A program made the translations under genes and the position numbers. The notes below the pieces were generated by a model. The model searched no databases. It saw only the letters and a program-made list of their open reading frames with translations, and was not told the DNA's origin. Source: JAXHUH01 sp034211175 (GTDB lineage Bacteria > Actinomycetota > Acidimicrobiia > Acidimicrobiales > CAIXPF01). From it: a stretch of 41,135 bases of DNA. The DNA lies in the NCBI GenBank assembly GCA_034211175.1, contig JAXHUH010000005.1, positions 1 through 41,135 of the forward strand. Reading direction: 5' to 3'. How positions within the stretch are numbered: position 1 is the first letter of the stretch; the number at the start of each line of letters is the position of its first letter. Shown in pieces: positions 35,443 through 41,135 of this stretch.

Positions 35443-36072
35443 GTGGCCGCGCTCGCCATCGACCATCTCGTGTACGCCGCGCCCGACCTCGACCGGGGGG
35501 TCGGGGCGATCGCCGAGCTGCTCGGCGTCACGGCCCGGCCCGGGGGCAGCCACGACGGCCTCGGGACCCGCAACGCGCTGGCCGGCCTCGGCGGCCGCTG
35601 CTACCTGGAGATCATCGCCCCCGACCCGGGCCAGCCGGCGCCGTTGACGCCCCGCCCGTTCGGCATCGACGAGCTCACCGCCCCGCGCCTGGTCACGTTC
35701 GCGCTGCGCTGCCACGACGTCGGCGCCCGCCTCGAGGAGGCCCGGCGGGCGGGCTACGACGGCGGCGAGGTCGTCCACATGTCGCGGAGCCGCCCGGACG
35801 GCGTGATGCTGTCGTGGAAGCTGAGCAACCGGCTCGAGGCGGCCCACGGCGGCCTCGTCCCGTTCCTCATCGACTGGGGCGACACGCCCCACCCCTCCGA
35901 GACGCTCGACCACGACGTCGAGCTGGTCGAGGTGACGCTCGAGCATCCCGACCCGGACACGGTCGCCGCCGACCTGGCCGCGCTCGGCGCCGAGCTGGCC
36001 GTGCGCCGGGCCGACACGCCCTCGGTGGTGGCCACGATCGACACCGCGGCCGGCAAGATGAACCTCGTGTGA
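35443..36072 (+). CDS. VOC/glyoxalase-like protein (Glyoxalase_3 type)
   Basis: 209 aa. Starts AIDHLVYAAPDLDRGVGAIAELLG, the typical opening of glyoxalase-like domain proteins, followed by GTRNALAGLGGRCYLEIIAP and, in the second half, PFLIDWGDTPHPS and LVEVTLEHPDPDTVAADLAAL. Two paired beta-alpha modules give the VOC metal-enzyme fold. Function unknown; may handle a ketone, antibiotic or CoA thioester. GTG 35443 has GAGGGAG upstream. The LLM gene starts 53 bp further on and has its own candidate promoter. Confidence 0.85.
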   Translation: MAALAIDHLVYAAPDLDRGVGAIAELLGVTARPGGSHDGLGTRNALAGLGGRCYLEIIAPDPGQPAPLTPRPFGIDELTAPRLVTFALRCHDVGARLEEARRAGYDGGEVVHMSRSRPDGVMLSWKLSNRLEAAHGGLVPFLIDWGDTPHPSETLDHDVELVEVTLEHPDPDTVAADLAALGAELAVRRADTPSVVATIDTAAGKMNLV

Positions 36073-36111
36073 ACGCCTCGCCCCGGGGCGGAGCGCGACG
36101 GCGGGGTTTCC

Positions 36112-36117
36112 TACGAT
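36112..36117 (+). promoter_or_regulatory. Candidate leaderless -10 box of the LLM gene
   Basis: TACGAT, 7 nt, ATG 36125. No Shine-Dalgarno sequence is present between them, consistent with a leaderless transcript. Confidence 0.45.
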
Positions 36118-36124
36118 CGCCGCC

Positions 36125-37273
36125 ATGCGCACGGGTGTGTTCTTCTTCGGCGGCGTCGAGATGGCCGACGCGGGGGCCGGTCCTCCCGCGCCGACGGACC
36201 GGCGCTACACGAACGAGCAGATGTGGCGGACGTCGATGCGGCTGCTCGACATGGGCGTCCACGCCGAGCAGGTCGGCTTCGACGTCTTCTGGCTCACCGA
36301 GCACCACTTCCAGTACGAGGGCTACGAGGTCGTCCCCAACGGCCTGATGTTCGGCGCGGTGCTCGCCGAGCGCACCGAGCGGATCCGGATCGGCTCGATG
36401 TTCAACATCGTCCCCCAGTGGCACCCGCTGCGGCTGGCCGAGGACTTCGCCACCCTCCACAACCTGTCGGGCGGTCGGGGCATCCTCGGCGTGGGCCGGG
36501 GCACCGTGCCCCGCGAGGCCGAGCCGCTCGGCACCCGCATCGGCAGCCACGACAACCCGGAGGCCAAGGCGGCCGACGAGATCAACCGGGAGATGTTCGA
36601 CGAGGCGATGGACGTGATCCGTCTCGCCCTCGACAACGAGACCTTCAAGTTCGCGGGCAAGCACTTCGTGTTCCCGCCGCCCGGCATCCCCGATCGCGGC
36701 GGCTTCGTCGACCAGCTCACCCTGGTGCCGAGGCCGCTGTACCCCTACGAGGTCTTCCAGGCGGTCACGTCGCCGCCGACGCTCGACTACGTCCCGTCGA
36801 AGGGGTGGGGCGGCGTGTTCTGGCTGAAGCACCACAGCTTCGCCAAGCAGTTCTGGGACGGCTTCGCCGAGCGCTACGAGAAGGCTCACGGGTCGCCGCT
36901 GGCCACGGGCGAGAAGCGCATGCTCGTGCTCAACGTCCGCATCGAGGACACCCATGAGGCCGCATGGGAGAAGGTGCGGCCGGGCCACGACGAGTTCTGG
37001 AAGTTCCTCGGGCCCTACGGCTGGAGCCGGGGCTACATGGGCCCCGACGGCAAGCCGGCGGCGCCCGGGCTCATCCCGACGCTCGAGGAGTCGGTCGAGA
37101 ACAAGACGTGGATCATCGGCACCCCCGAGGAGGTGGCGGAGGGCGTCGCCTTCTACCGCGACCTGCTCGGCGTCACCGACCTGACCATCTTCCCGAACAT
37201 GCCGGGCGACACCTACGACGAGTCGGCCGAGCAGATGAGCCGGTACATGGAGCAGGTCGCCCCGCTGCTGTGA
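36125..37273 (+). CDS. LLM class flavin-dependent oxidoreductase (luciferase-like)
   Basis: 382 aa. The TIM-barrel family marks are clear: GFDVFWLTEHHFQYEGYEVV (EHHF), IRIGSMFNIVPQWHPLRLAE, DFATLHNLSGGRGILGVGRG and the C-terminal WIIGTPEEVAEGVAFYRDLL. Such enzymes use FMN, F420 or reduced flavin to oxidise alkanes, ketones, sulfonates or other small molecules; actinobacteria carry many. Substrate is unknown. It follows a VOC gene and faces the alcohol dehydrogenase gene, with a long hairpin between the two. Confidence 0.92.
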   Translation: MRTGVFFFGGVEMADAGAGPPAPTDRRYTNEQMWRTSMRLLDMGVHAEQVGFDVFWLTEHHFQYEGYEVVPNGLMFGAVLAERTERIRIGSMFNIVPQWHPLRLAEDFATLHNLSGGRGILGVGRGTVPREAEPLGTRIGSHDNPEAKAADEINREMFDEAMDVIRLALDNETFKFAGKHFVFPPPGIPDRGGFVDQLTLVPRPLYPYEVFQAVTSPPTLDYVPSKGWGGVFWLKHHSFAKQFWDGFAERYEKAHGSPLATGEKRMLVLNVRIEDTHEAAWEKVRPGHDEFWKFLGPYGWSRGYMGPDGKPAAPGLIPTLEESVENKTWIIGTPEEVAEGVAFYRDLLGVTDLTIFPNMPGDTYDESAEQMSRYMEQVAPLL

Positions 37274-37307
37274 CCCCCCGACCGCGCTGACCCCGCCCCC
37301 GACCCCG

Positions 37308-37357
37308 GTTCTGGACCGCGCAGAGTGCCACCGGCGGCATCTGAGTGGGTCCAGAAC
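37308..37357. repeat. Extended imperfect inverted repeat (50 nt) between convergent genes
   Basis: Arms in order outward to inward: GTTCTGGACC (37308-37317) with GGTCCAGAAC (37348-37357); CAGA (37321-37324) with TCTG (37340-37343); TGCC (37326-37329) with GGCA (37336-37339); loop ACCGGC. Internal loops are GCG/AGTG and a bulged G. 18 bp paired in total. No U-tract. It may be a bidirectional terminator or a dispersed palindromic element; a genome-wide copy count would decide. Confidence 0.55.
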
Positions 37358-37391
37358 GGGACGGGACGGGATGGTGGTGGGCTGACGGGGG

Positions 37392-38429
37392 CTACGGGAC
37401 GAGCAGGGCGCGGCCGCGGACCGTGCCGGCCTCGAGGTCCTCGAACGCCCGGACCCCGTCCTCGAGGTCGTAGGCCGTCGTCTCGACCGAGATCCGCCCG
37501 AGCCGGGCGAGCTCGATGACCTGGCGCTGATCGGCCCGGGTCCCGGCGTAGGAGCGCCGCACGTCGACGCCCCACGGCAACGTGGACGTCTCCGAGTCGG
37601 CCCGGTGGTCGAACCCGCCGCCGCCGAGGCCGACGAAGCGCAGCGCACCGTCGGGCGCGACGACCTTCGTGGCCAGGTCGACGGTCGGCTGCACCCCGAC
37701 GAAGTCGAACACGGCGTCGGCGCCGTACCCGTCGGTCAGCTCGAGCACCTGCTCGGCCGCGCCGGGCCCGCTCACGACGGTCACGTCGGCGCCGTGCTCG
37801 CGGGCGATCTCGAGCTTCTCCTCGCTCGTGTCGACGGCGACGATGCGGGTGGCGCTCGTGGCACCGAGGAGCTGCAGCCCCATGTGGCCGAGGCCGCCGA
37901 CGCCGATGACGACGGTCGTGGAGCCGGGCGTCAGCCGGTGGCGGGCGCCGTTGATGGCGTGCATGGGGGTGAGCGCGGCGTCGGCGAGGGGGCCGGCGGT
38001 CGTCGGGTCGAGCGAGCCGAGGGGCTCGAGGTAGCGGGCGTTGACCTTGATGTACTCGGCCATGCCGCCGTCGGGGCCGAGCCCGGGGCACGGCGGCATG
38101 GCGTCGCGCCCGCCACGGTTGACGCAGACGTTGTCACGTCCCTCGACGCACGGGCGGCACACGCCGCACGCCCACACCAGGTAGACGAGCACGGCGTCGC
38201 CCTCGGCGAAGGCGGACACGTCGGCGCCGAGGGAGGCGACACGCCCGGCGGTCTCGTGGCCCAGCGTCATCGGCAGGACGGGCCACGAGGGTGCGTGGAG
38301 GACGTGGATGTCGGAGTGGCACAGCCCGGCACCGGCGACCTCGACGAGGACCTCGTCGGGGCCGATCTCGGGGACCGGGACGTCCCGGACCTCGATCTGT
38401 CCGGGGGCGGTCAGCTGGAGTGCACGCAT
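37392..38429 (-). CDS. Zinc-dependent alcohol dehydrogenase (MDR family)
   Basis: 345 aa. Catalytic zinc ligands C37 (GLCHSDIH) and H58-E59 (LGHETAGRV); structural-zinc Cys set C88, C91, C94 and C102 (CGVCRPCVEGRDNVC). Rossmann motif VVIGVGGLGHMGLQLLGA and acidic end of strand 2 in IVAVDTSEEKL, which favours NAD. It should interconvert an alcohol and an aldehyde or ketone. AAGGAG precedes the ATG by ~6 nt. A perfect 19-bp palindrome lies ~84 bp upstream, so a regulator is likely. The neighbouring acyl-CoA synthetase and LLM enzymes suggest oxidation of hydrophobic compounds. Confidence 0.94.
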   Translation of the reverse strand: MRALQLTAPGQIEVRDVPVPEIGPDEVLVEVAGAGLCHSDIHVLHAPSWPVLPMTLGHETAGRVASLGADVSAFAEGDAVLVYLVWACGVCRPCVEGRDNVCVNRGGRDAMPPCPGLGPDGGMAEYIKVNARYLEPLGSLDPTTAGPLADAALTPMHAINGARHRLTPGSTTVVIGVGGLGHMGLQLLGATSATRIVAVDTSEEKLEIAREHGADVTVVSGPGAAEQVLELTDGYGADAVFDFVGVQPTVDLATKVVAPDGALRFVGLGGGGFDHRADSETSTLPWGVDVRRSYAGTRADQRQVIELARLGRISVETTAYDLEDGVRAFEDLEAGTVRGRALLVP

Positions 38430-38512
38430 CGGGCTCCTTGGGCCGCTCGCCGTCGTGACGGCGTTCGGGGGCGGAGCGCCGGCCCCCCGTCTGCGGCCCA
38501 TGGGCCGACGTC

Positions 38513-38531
38513 CGATCGGTACGACCGATCG
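38513..38531. promoter_or_regulatory. 19-bp perfect palindrome, likely operator
   Basis: CGATCGGT, ACG, ACCGATCG: perfect 8-bp arms and a 3-nt centre. It lies 84 bp upstream of the alcohol dehydrogenase ATG (38429) and next to TTGAAC on the minus strand, so it is probably a dimeric regulator site. No regulator gene is adjacent. The rest of 38430-38712 shows no gene. Confidence 0.5.
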
Positions 38532-38700
38532 CCTCGTTCAACACGACATCCGAAACCGTTGTTCCCGCAACGATCACCGTTCCACCGGGACCGCGGCCAC
38601 GACACGATCGCACCGCGGCGACGAGGACCCGGAGATGTCGGGCCCGGAACCCGACGCTGGGGCCCCGGGCGACACCCGGGCGTCGGCGGGAGCGCTGGCG

Positions 38701-38706
38701 TACGCT
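38701..38706 (+). promoter_or_regulatory. Candidate leaderless -10 box of the small VOC gene
   Basis: TACGCT, 6 nt, ATG 38713, no Shine-Dalgarno between. Confidence 0.35.
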
Positions 38707-38712
38707 CGGCCC

Positions 38713-39084
38713 ATGGACATCACCGGCGTCCACCACGTGTCGCTCAACGTCGTCGACGTCCCCGAGGCCCGGCGCTTCTACGTCGACGTGCTCGGCCTCA
38801 CCGACCTCCCGCGACCGGACTTCGGCTTCCCCGGCGCGTGGCTCGGCCTCGCCGACGGCCGTCAGGTCCACCTGATCGGCAAGCCGGAGTACGCCACGCC
38901 CGCCCCGGGCCAGCACTTCGCGCTGCAGGTGCCCGACCTGGACGCCGCGGTGGCCGAGCTGCGCCGCCGCGGGATCGACGTGCGCGGCCCGAAGTCGGTC
39001 CCGGGTTCGGGCCGCCAGTGCTTCTTCGCCGACCCGTCGGGCAACGAGATCGAGCTGAACGAGACGCCGCTGCCCACGGCGTGA
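38713..39084 (+). CDS. VOC family protein (glyoxalase/dioxygenase fold)
   Basis: 123 aa, one full VOC domain: GVHHVSLNVVDVPEARRFYV (first strand and helix), VLGLTDLPRPDFGFPGAWLGL, HFALQVPDLDAAVAELRRRG, and QCFFADPSGNEIELNE at the end. His8 and Glu near 113 are probable metal ligands. Single-domain members act as dimers; reaction unknown, for example isomerase or a small-molecule binder. Its stop codon and that of the convergent acyl-CoA synthetase gene lie in the two arms of a small palindrome. Confidence 0.88.
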   Translation: MDITGVHHVSLNVVDVPEARRFYVDVLGLTDLPRPDFGFPGAWLGLADGRQVHLIGKPEYATPAPGQHFALQVPDLDAAVAELRRRGIDVRGPKSVPGSGRQCFFADPSGNEIELNETPLPTA

Positions 39085-39099
39085 GCGCCCGGCCGCTCA
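39082..39099. terminator. Palindrome containing both convergent stop codons
   Basis: TGAGCG (39082-39087) and CGCTCA (39094-39099), 6-nt loop. The first TGA ends the plus-strand VOC gene; the TGA of the minus-strand gene is the other arm. Only 12 bp separate the genes. Termination role is weak. Confidence 0.35.
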
Positions 39100-40668
39100 G
39101 ACGAGGCGGCCCGTGCCCTCCCAGTACGGGGCGCGCAGCTGGCGCTTGAGCACCTTGCCCGACCCGGTGCGGGGCAGCTCGGTGACGAAGTCGACCGAGC
39201 GGGGCACCTTGTAGCCGGTCAGGTGGGTGCGGGCGAAGGCGATCACCTCGGCGGCGTCGAGGTCGCCACGGCGGGCCTCGACGACCGCGTGGACCGCCTC
39301 GCCCCACTCGTCCGACGGGATCCCGAACACCGTCGCCTCGAAGACGTCGGGGTGGCGCTCGAGGACGGCCTCGATCTCGGCGGGGTAGATGTTGACCCCG
39401 CCGGAGATGATCACGTCCTTGCGGCGGTCGCAGACGTAGAGGTAGTCCTCGTCGTCCCGGTAGGCGATGTCGCCGACGGTGTGCCAGCCGTCCGGGTCGT
39501 GCTCCTCGGCGAACTTGTCGGGCGCGTTGTGGTAGCCGGCGAGCACGCTCGACGCCCGCACCCAGATCTCGCCGGGCTCGAACGGCTCGTCGACCACGCC
39601 GCCGTCGTCGGTCCGCAGCTCGAGCTCGACGAGCGGCAGCACCTTGCCGCACGACGCCGGCTTGGTGAGCTGGTCACCGGCGTCGAGGAGCGTGATGATC
39701 CCGAGCTCGGTGGCGCCGTACACCTCGCGCAGGGAGTCGGCCGGGAACCGGGCCAGGTAGGCCTCCTTGAGCGCCTGCGGCCACGGGGCGGCGTTGGCCA
39801 CCATCGAGCGCATCGACGAGACGTCGTGGGCCGCGAAGGCGTCGTCGTCGAGCGCGCAGATGCGCCGCACCGGGGTCGGGGCCGAGAACGTGGCGGTCAC
39901 GCCCCACTCCTCCACCAGGCGGAGCCAGTCGAGCGGGTCGAAGCGGTACTGGGTCACGACCGTCATCCCCCGCCCCTGGGCCCGGCCCGCGAACGCGTTG
40001 GGCCCGGAGTGGTACAGCGGACCGGTCGTGATGAACACGCCGCCGTCGTCGTAGTGCACCAGGTCGAGGAAGGCGTCGAGCTGGGCCGGGTCGCCGGCGG
40101 GCTTGAGCGCCCCCTTCGGCCGGCCGGTCGTGCCCGAGGTGTAGATCATCGACGTCGTCGGCCCCTGTCGTCGGGCCGGATCGGGCGGCTCGTCGCCGGC
40201 GAGGAGATCGGCGAAGGTCCCGATCGCGGCCCGGGTCGTCGACCCGGCGGCGGGCGGCTCGCCGCCGAACACGGCGAGGTGGCGCAGGCGGGGCGCGCCG
40301 TGCGACGCCGCGGCGATCCGCCCGGCGACCGCGGCATCCACGACTGCCGCGACCGCGTCGCAGTCGGCGAGCACGTACGCCAGCTCCTCGTCGGCCAGCC
40401 GGTAGTTGAGCGGGACCGACACGACCCCCGCCTTGCGGCAGGCGTGGAGCATGGCGATCAGCTCGAGGCTGTTCTGGCCGCACCAGGCGACGTGGGAGCC
40501 GGGCTCCACCCCGAGCGCATCGAGGCCGTTGGCGATGCGGTTGGTGAGTGCGTCGAGTGCGGCGAAGTCGAGCACGCGCAGGTCGCCGCCGAGGCCGCGG
40601 CGGTCGTCGACGACGGCCGGCCGATCGGGGGCGCGCCCGGCAACGGCGGTCAGCGGGTCGGAGGTCAT
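39097..40668 (-). CDS. AMP-binding acyl-CoA synthetase
   Basis: 523 aa. Adenylation motifs in order: SMIYTSGTTGRPKGAL (A3, P-loop), REVYGATELGIITL (A5), HTVGDIAYRDDEDYLYVCD (A7), RRKDVIISGGVNIYPAEIEA (A8) and PRTGSGKVLKRQLR (A10, catalytic Lys). The small C-terminal domain is complete, so the enzyme is probably active. It should make the CoA thioester of a fatty or aromatic acid; which acid is unclear. A TACGGT box is 9 nt before the ATG. It is the nearest annotated gene to the candidate ncRNA on the same strand, whose U-tract ends ~170 nt upstream. Confidence 0.93.
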   Translation of the reverse strand: MTSDPLTAVAGRAPDRPAVVDDRRGLGGDLRVLDFAALDALTNRIANGLDALGVEPGSHVAWCGQNSLELIAMLHACRKAGVVSVPLNYRLADEELAYVLADCDAVAAVVDAAVAGRIAAASHGAPRLRHLAVFGGEPPAAGSTTRAAIGTFADLLAGDEPPDPARRQGPTTSMIYTSGTTGRPKGALKPAGDPAQLDAFLDLVHYDDGGVFITTGPLYHSGPNAFAGRAQGRGMTVVTQYRFDPLDWLRLVEEWGVTATFSAPTPVRRICALDDDAFAAHDVSSMRSMVANAAPWPQALKEAYLARFPADSLREVYGATELGIITLLDAGDQLTKPASCGKVLPLVELELRTDDGGVVDEPFEPGEIWVRASSVLAGYHNAPDKFAEEHDPDGWHTVGDIAYRDDEDYLYVCDRRKDVIISGGVNIYPAEIEAVLERHPDVFEATVFGIPSDEWGEAVHAVVEARRGDLDAAEVIAFARTHLTGYKVPRSVDFVTELPRTGSGKVLKRQLRAPYWEGTGRLV

Positions 40669-40838
40669 GATCCGCCGACCGTAGCCGCAGCACCCGGCGG
40701 GACCCGACGGCGGATCGCCGGCGCCGACACGACGCACGGAGATCGACCCATCCGACGCGACGGTGCGCTCCGAACGAACCGGTGTGCACCGCGCGCTGCA
40801 CGCCGTGCGCACAACGGTGAGCAGATGCGCCGAAAACG

Positions 40839-40971
40839 AAAAAAGACCGCACATCGAGAGGAGAGGTTTGGTTGGCGGCGCACCTTCCCCCCGGCCAGGA
40901 GCGCCGCCAACCAGAGACTCTCTCAGTAGCGTTCGCTACCGAACCTTCGCAGGTCCCCTCGATGTGTCGGT
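40839..40971 (-). ncRNA. Candidate discrete structured ncRNA (~130 nt), family not recognised
   Basis: Minus-strand RNA with predicted +1 at A40971 and end in the six-U tract (40839-40844). Closing stem P1: 5' arm 40971-40955, 3' arm 40861-40846, about 16 bp with one bulged A and one G-U pair; it begins exactly at the predicted +1 and ends 1 nt before the U-tract, acting as terminator. Inside P1: hairpin ACCU-GCGA-AGGU (40954-40943, GNRA loop), hairpin GUAGC-GAAC-GCUAC (40939-40926), and a 12-bp hairpin GGUUGGCGGCGC/GCGCCGCCAACC (40912-40901 with 40881-40870) with a 19-nt loop containing six consecutive G. No ORF or ribosome-binding site. It could be stand-alone or IS-linked. Confidence 0.65.
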
Positions 40972-40977
40972 GGTCAC

Positions 40978-41006
40978 ACTGTAGGAGACGCCCGTCACTC
41001 GGTCAA
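40978..41006 (-). promoter_or_regulatory. Near-consensus promoter for the ncRNA
   Basis: On the minus strand: TTGACC (41001-41006), exact 17-bp spacer, TACAGT (40978-40983), then 6 nt to A40971. This is the best housekeeping-type promoter in the window. The -35 lies 13 nt downstream of the transposase stop codon, so the promoter may be part of the IS end. Confidence 0.65.
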
Positions 41007-41019
41007 GGGGTTTCTGGGC

Positions 41020-41135
41020 TCATCGGATTTCGGCGGGGGTGATCTGGTCGAGGAGGGTCCAGTTGGGTCGGCCTGCGTAGAGCAGGACTCGGATGCGGTA
41101 GTTGCGGAAGGACCGGAACCCGAACCCGATGCGTT
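41020..41135 (-). CDS. ISL3-type transposase, C-terminal fragment (cut by window edge)
   Basis: Only the last 37 residues are inside the window; the 5' part lies beyond the right edge. The end reads RIGFGFRSFRNYRIRVLLYA, then GRPNWTLLDQITPAEIR and stop, the recognised C-terminus of actinobacterial ISL3-family (IS204/IS1001/IS1096/IS1165) transposases with FGFRxFxxYRxRxLLYAGRPNW. Whether the full gene is intact cannot be seen. The IS right end and its inverted repeat must lie within the next ~200 nt inside the window, in or next to the ncRNA region; I could not fix them without the other end. Confidence 0.8.
   Translation of the reverse strand, partial: RIGFGFRSFRNYRIRVLLYAGRPNWTLLDQITPAEIR

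Noticed and set aside
40882..40900. Plus-strand C6 loop suggesting a 6C RNA
   Set aside because: Only one C-rich loop is present and there is no plus-strand promoter or terminator; transcription signals support the minus strand, where the loop is G-rich.
40862..40930. Plus-strand resemblance to a glycine riboswitch (GGAGAGG ... CTCTCTCAG)
   Set aside because: The conserved aptamer core is absent, no downstream glycine gene exists on that strand, and promoter and U-tract both point to the minus strand.
40763..40984. 73-codon plus-strand open frame across the ncRNA
   Set aside because: No ribosome-binding site, no domain, and it lies over a well-defined RNA fold.

Overview
This 41.1-kb window is very GC-rich, with gene-dense, mostly short intergenic spaces, many GTG starts and several -10-like hexamers (TANNNT) placed 6-7 nt before a start codon, a leaderless-promoter pattern common in Actinomycetota. 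The gene content (LLM flavin oxidoreductases, MDR/SDR dehydrogenases, acyl-CoA synthetase and dehydrogenase, MMPL/RND exporter, many lipoproteins) fits a free-living high-GC actinobacterium. I suspect Acidimicrobiia, but that is an inference from overall style, not a proof. I found 36 protein genes (one cut by the right edge), no tRNA or rRNA and no CRISPR array.

Layout. 0.1-8 kb: a secreted SIMPL-domain protein, an acyl-CoA dehydrogenase-fold flavoprotein, a MmcQ/YjbR protein, a small secreted protein, an M3 oligopeptidase, an unknown protein, a protein with two tandem ClpX-type zinc fingers but no ATPase, and a serine beta-lactamase-like hydrolase. 8.1-14.4 kb: a four-gene plus-strand cluster with a circularly permuted ATP-grasp/alpha-E fusion, a transglutaminase, a second ATP-grasp and a second alpha-E protein. 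This is the clearest multi-gene system here, a predicted peptide-ligation or amide-bond pathway; the fused ATP-grasp copy has lost residues that the stand-alone copy keeps. 14.4-17.3 kb: a GT4 glycosyltransferase fused to an FkbM methyltransferase, divergent by 36 bp from a GT2 glycosyltransferase. 17.4-21.8 kb: a large Asp-box beta-propeller lipoprotein, an Lrp/AsnC regulator, a PRC-barrel protein behind a sigmaB/sigmaF-type promoter, and an alpha/beta hydrolase lacking its nucleophile. 22-24.9 kb: two translationally coupled, different PLP-dependent fold-II enzymes.

25-30.5 kb: an NAD-dependent epimerase-like protein, two tiny proteins, an RND/MMPL exporter divergent from a TetR regulator with an array of GGTTCC/GGAACC half-sites between them, and a lipoprotein. 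30.6-40.7 kb: an M20 amidohydrolase, an SDR, a GAF/degenerate-GGDEF/EAL phosphodiesterase, two VOC proteins, an LLM oxidoreductase, a zinc alcohol dehydrogenase with a 19-bp palindrome upstream, and an acyl-CoA synthetase. 40.8-41.1 kb: the right end holds the C-terminus of an ISL3-type transposase and, immediately downstream of it, what looks like a discrete ~130-nt structured non-coding RNA. It has a near-consensus promoter, a closing stem that begins at the predicted +1, three internal hairpins and a six-U tract. I do not recognise its family, and it is the most promising undescribed element in the window.

How genes work together (inference): the ATP-grasp cluster is one pathway; GT4-FkbM and GT2 probably decorate the same cell-surface glycan; TetR probably controls the exporter; the two PLP enzymes are likely made together and act in one amino-acid pathway. 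Most remaining genes look like independent metabolic units.
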